NCBI GenBank assembly: GCA_002480015.1
Contig: DLQD01000115.1
Location: forward strand, 1 to 15,699
Source of the DNA: Opitutia bacterium UBA7441
Lineage (GTDB): Bacteria; Verrucomicrobiota; Verrucomicrobiia; Opitutales; Coraliomargaritaceae
Direction: 5' to 3'
DNA length: 15,699 nt
The notes beneath the pieces were generated by a model. That model was not told the origin of the DNA and did not search any database. It worked only from the letters and a program-made list of their open reading frames with translations. Positions 13,857 through 15,699 of this stretch are shown in pieces. The position numbers and the translations under genes are program-made. Within the stretch, counting starts at the first letter, position 1. The number at the start of each line of letters is the position of its first letter.

Positions 13857-14474
13857 TTAAGCAACCCTTCGGCGGATCGCTACATAAATGAATCCAAGAA
13901 GGCCTGCGACGAGTGCAAAGGTTCCGGGCTCGGGCACTATAGTGAAAGTAGCCTCATAGTTGGCAGTGCCATTATTTGCGTAGATAATAGAATCAGCATT
14001 GATCCCATTGGTCGTGATTTGAGTGAAAACTTCCAACGTATAATCCCCTGCGCTGAGGCCGCTCAAGAGATTGGAAGTGTAGTAGGCAGTGCTGTTGCCA
14101 CCAGCTACATCGCTTCCCCACTGCTGGTCGCCACCAACACCACCAACGCTGTCAATTTGAAAGGTATAACCGAAACCCGTGAAAGACCCGCTTTCTGATA
14201 CTTGCCAAATTCGGTATTGGAGGCTGGCGCTAGTGACATCCGAACCATCGTTCTTGAAAGTTTTCGTTTGTCCGCCGAGCTGGAGATTGTCAGTGCTGGC
14301 ATCAAATGAACCAAGGGAACTACCTTGGAAATCTGGATTTAAGGACACCGCACCCACGTCGTAGTAGGTGTCAGATGCAGTCCGAACAATAATAAAACTA
14401 TCAAAAAGACCCGCTCCAGCATGGAGGGATGCAGTTGCGACAGCTAGAAGTAAGGGGCAGATTATTTTTTTCAT
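13857..14474 (-). CDS. PEP-CTERM sorting-signal exported protein
   Basis: 205 residues from ATG 14474-14472. The upstream ATG at 14516 would put 14 extra residues before a normal signal peptide, MKKIICPLLLAVATASLHAG. The C-terminus is a PEP-CTERM tripartite signal: VPEPGTFALVAGL, a hydrophobic helix, then IRRRVA. Such proteins are sorted by an exosortase (EpsH/XrtA type), which cuts near the PEP motif, and are common in biofilm-forming Gram-negatives and Verrucomicrobiota. The body is rich in Gly, Ser, Thr and Asp with many predicted strands, typical of a secreted matrix protein, and has no enzyme motif. No exosortase gene is in the window. The 26 bases before the ATG contain no G at all on the coding strand. 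Confidence 0.88.
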   Translation of the reverse strand: MKKIICPLLLAVATASLHAGAGLFDSFIIVRTASDTYYDVGAVSLNPDFQGSSLGSFDASTDNLQLGGQTKTFKNDGSDVTSASLQYRIWQVSESGSFTGFGYTFQIDSVGGVGGDQQWGSDVAGGNSTAYYTSNLLSGLSAGDYTLEVFTQITTNGINADSIIYANNGTANYEATFTIVPEPGTFALVAGLLGFIYVAIRRRVA

Positions 14475-14663
14475 GTTTAATAAGGGTATATTTGAAAATG
14501 ATATTTCAATATTCACACATTTTTGTTTTTTGGAAAACTTTCTAAATTCAACAGTACAATAAGCCCGTTAAATGGCTAATTCACTCTATTGGAGGGGCTT
14601 GTGGTGTCTCGGGTCGGCGAACTAGCCGCCTCGCCGGTTCGACTCCCTCGTTCCGTCACGCCG

Positions 14664-14730
14664 CTTTTCTTTTCAGGGCAGGATCTGTCTTCACGAGTTA
14701 CGCCGCGACAGGTGTCCTGACTCCGAAAAG
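14664..14730. other. Imperfect large stem-loop downstream of rho
   Basis: CTTTTC (14664-14669) pairs with GAAAAG (14725-14730), CAGGA (14679-14683) with TCCTG (14715-14719), and TGTC (14686-14689) with GACA (14707-14710), with internal loops between. It could be a structured RNA, an attenuator region or a decayed inverted repeat. Confidence 0.35.
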
Positions 14731-14798
14731 AGGCAGTCAAGCATTGGATTGCGATTCCAGGCTAGGCGCTGCCTGGCGGCTGCACTTCGGCAGGCTCA

Positions 14799-14821
14799 GG
14801 CCGGGAAAGCCGCGCCCCTAC
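14799..14821 (-). repeat. REP-like hairpin with GTAG head
   Basis: On the minus strand the element reads GTAG, G, then GGC-g-CGG, loop CTTTC, CCG-GCC: six base pairs with one bulged base. The GTAG head and short GC-rich hairpin resemble REP elements mobilised by RAYT transposases, as does the element at 12253. It lies 8 bases after the rho stop codon. Confidence 0.45.
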
Positions 14822-14828
14822 GCCCTGC

Positions 14829-15698
<870 letters not shown>

Positions 15699-15699
15699 T

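Larger units (their letters stand above)
14475..14828. other. 354-base gap between PEP-CTERM gene and rho
   Basis: No supportable gene. From left to right it holds the AT-rich G-poor leader of the PEP-CTERM gene, GGTTCGACTCC (14636-14646) that matches a tRNA T-arm, an imperfect stem-loop (14664-14730), a CCAGGC/GCCTGG hairpin (14757-14776), and a GTAG-headed hairpin (14799-14821). No convincing rho terminator with a T-run is visible. Confidence 0.6.

Noticed and set aside
14600..14660. Intact tRNA gene
   Set aside because: Only the T-arm-like 11 bases match. The T-stem does not pair and no D-arm, anticodon arm or acceptor partner can be placed.

Overview
The window reads as chromosomal DNA of a member of the Verrucomicrobiota, probably of the Opitutae/Puniceicoccales type. 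This is inferred from protein character, not from a search: a PEP-CTERM exported protein, ExbB/ExbD, DoxX and UPF0309-type SIS proteins beside single-copy housekeeping genes, and many starts without a Shine-Dalgarno sequence that instead follow G-poor leaders. Both window edges cut a gene.

Region 1 (1-4154) looks accessory, visibly more AT-rich and less biased in codon use than the middle of the window. On the plus strand it carries the C-terminal part of an asparagine synthetase-like amidotransferase, a possible 46-residue small protein, an ATP-grasp ligase and a GNAT/FemAB-like acyltransferase. The last two lie in the same reading frame, separated by a single TAA followed at once by ATG. 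Facing them is an exostosin-type (GT47) glycosyltransferase. Together they suggest a surface-polysaccharide or peptide/amide modification locus. This is the most likely place for undescribed biology here.

Region 2 (4265-8303) is housekeeping: malate dehydrogenase with a long hairpin terminator, and class I DAHP synthase with a GTG start and a heptanucleotide tandem array upstream. Divergent from these are a YgfZ/GcvT-like folate protein overlapping a small unknown gene, and an HU-type protein with promoter and terminator.

Region 3 (8311-11733) holds leuC-leuD (3-isopropylmalate dehydratase) behind a structured intergenic segment, a strong terminator, then an exbB-exbD pair for a proton-driven energiser.

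Region 4 (11748-15698) is on the minus strand: DoxX, a SIS-domain protein, a secreted protein of unknown function, a PEP-CTERM protein with its terminator, and the C-terminal part of rho. Between doxX and the SIS gene is a REP/BIME-like inverted pair of hairpins with compensatory base changes. The 354-base gap before rho holds a tRNA T-arm-like match, an imperfect large stem-loop and a second GTAG-headed REP-like hairpin.

A recurring theme is translation initiation: most starts lack Shine-Dalgarno sequences and follow G-depleted leaders, and three leaders share heptads of the ATCATTC/ATCAGTC type.
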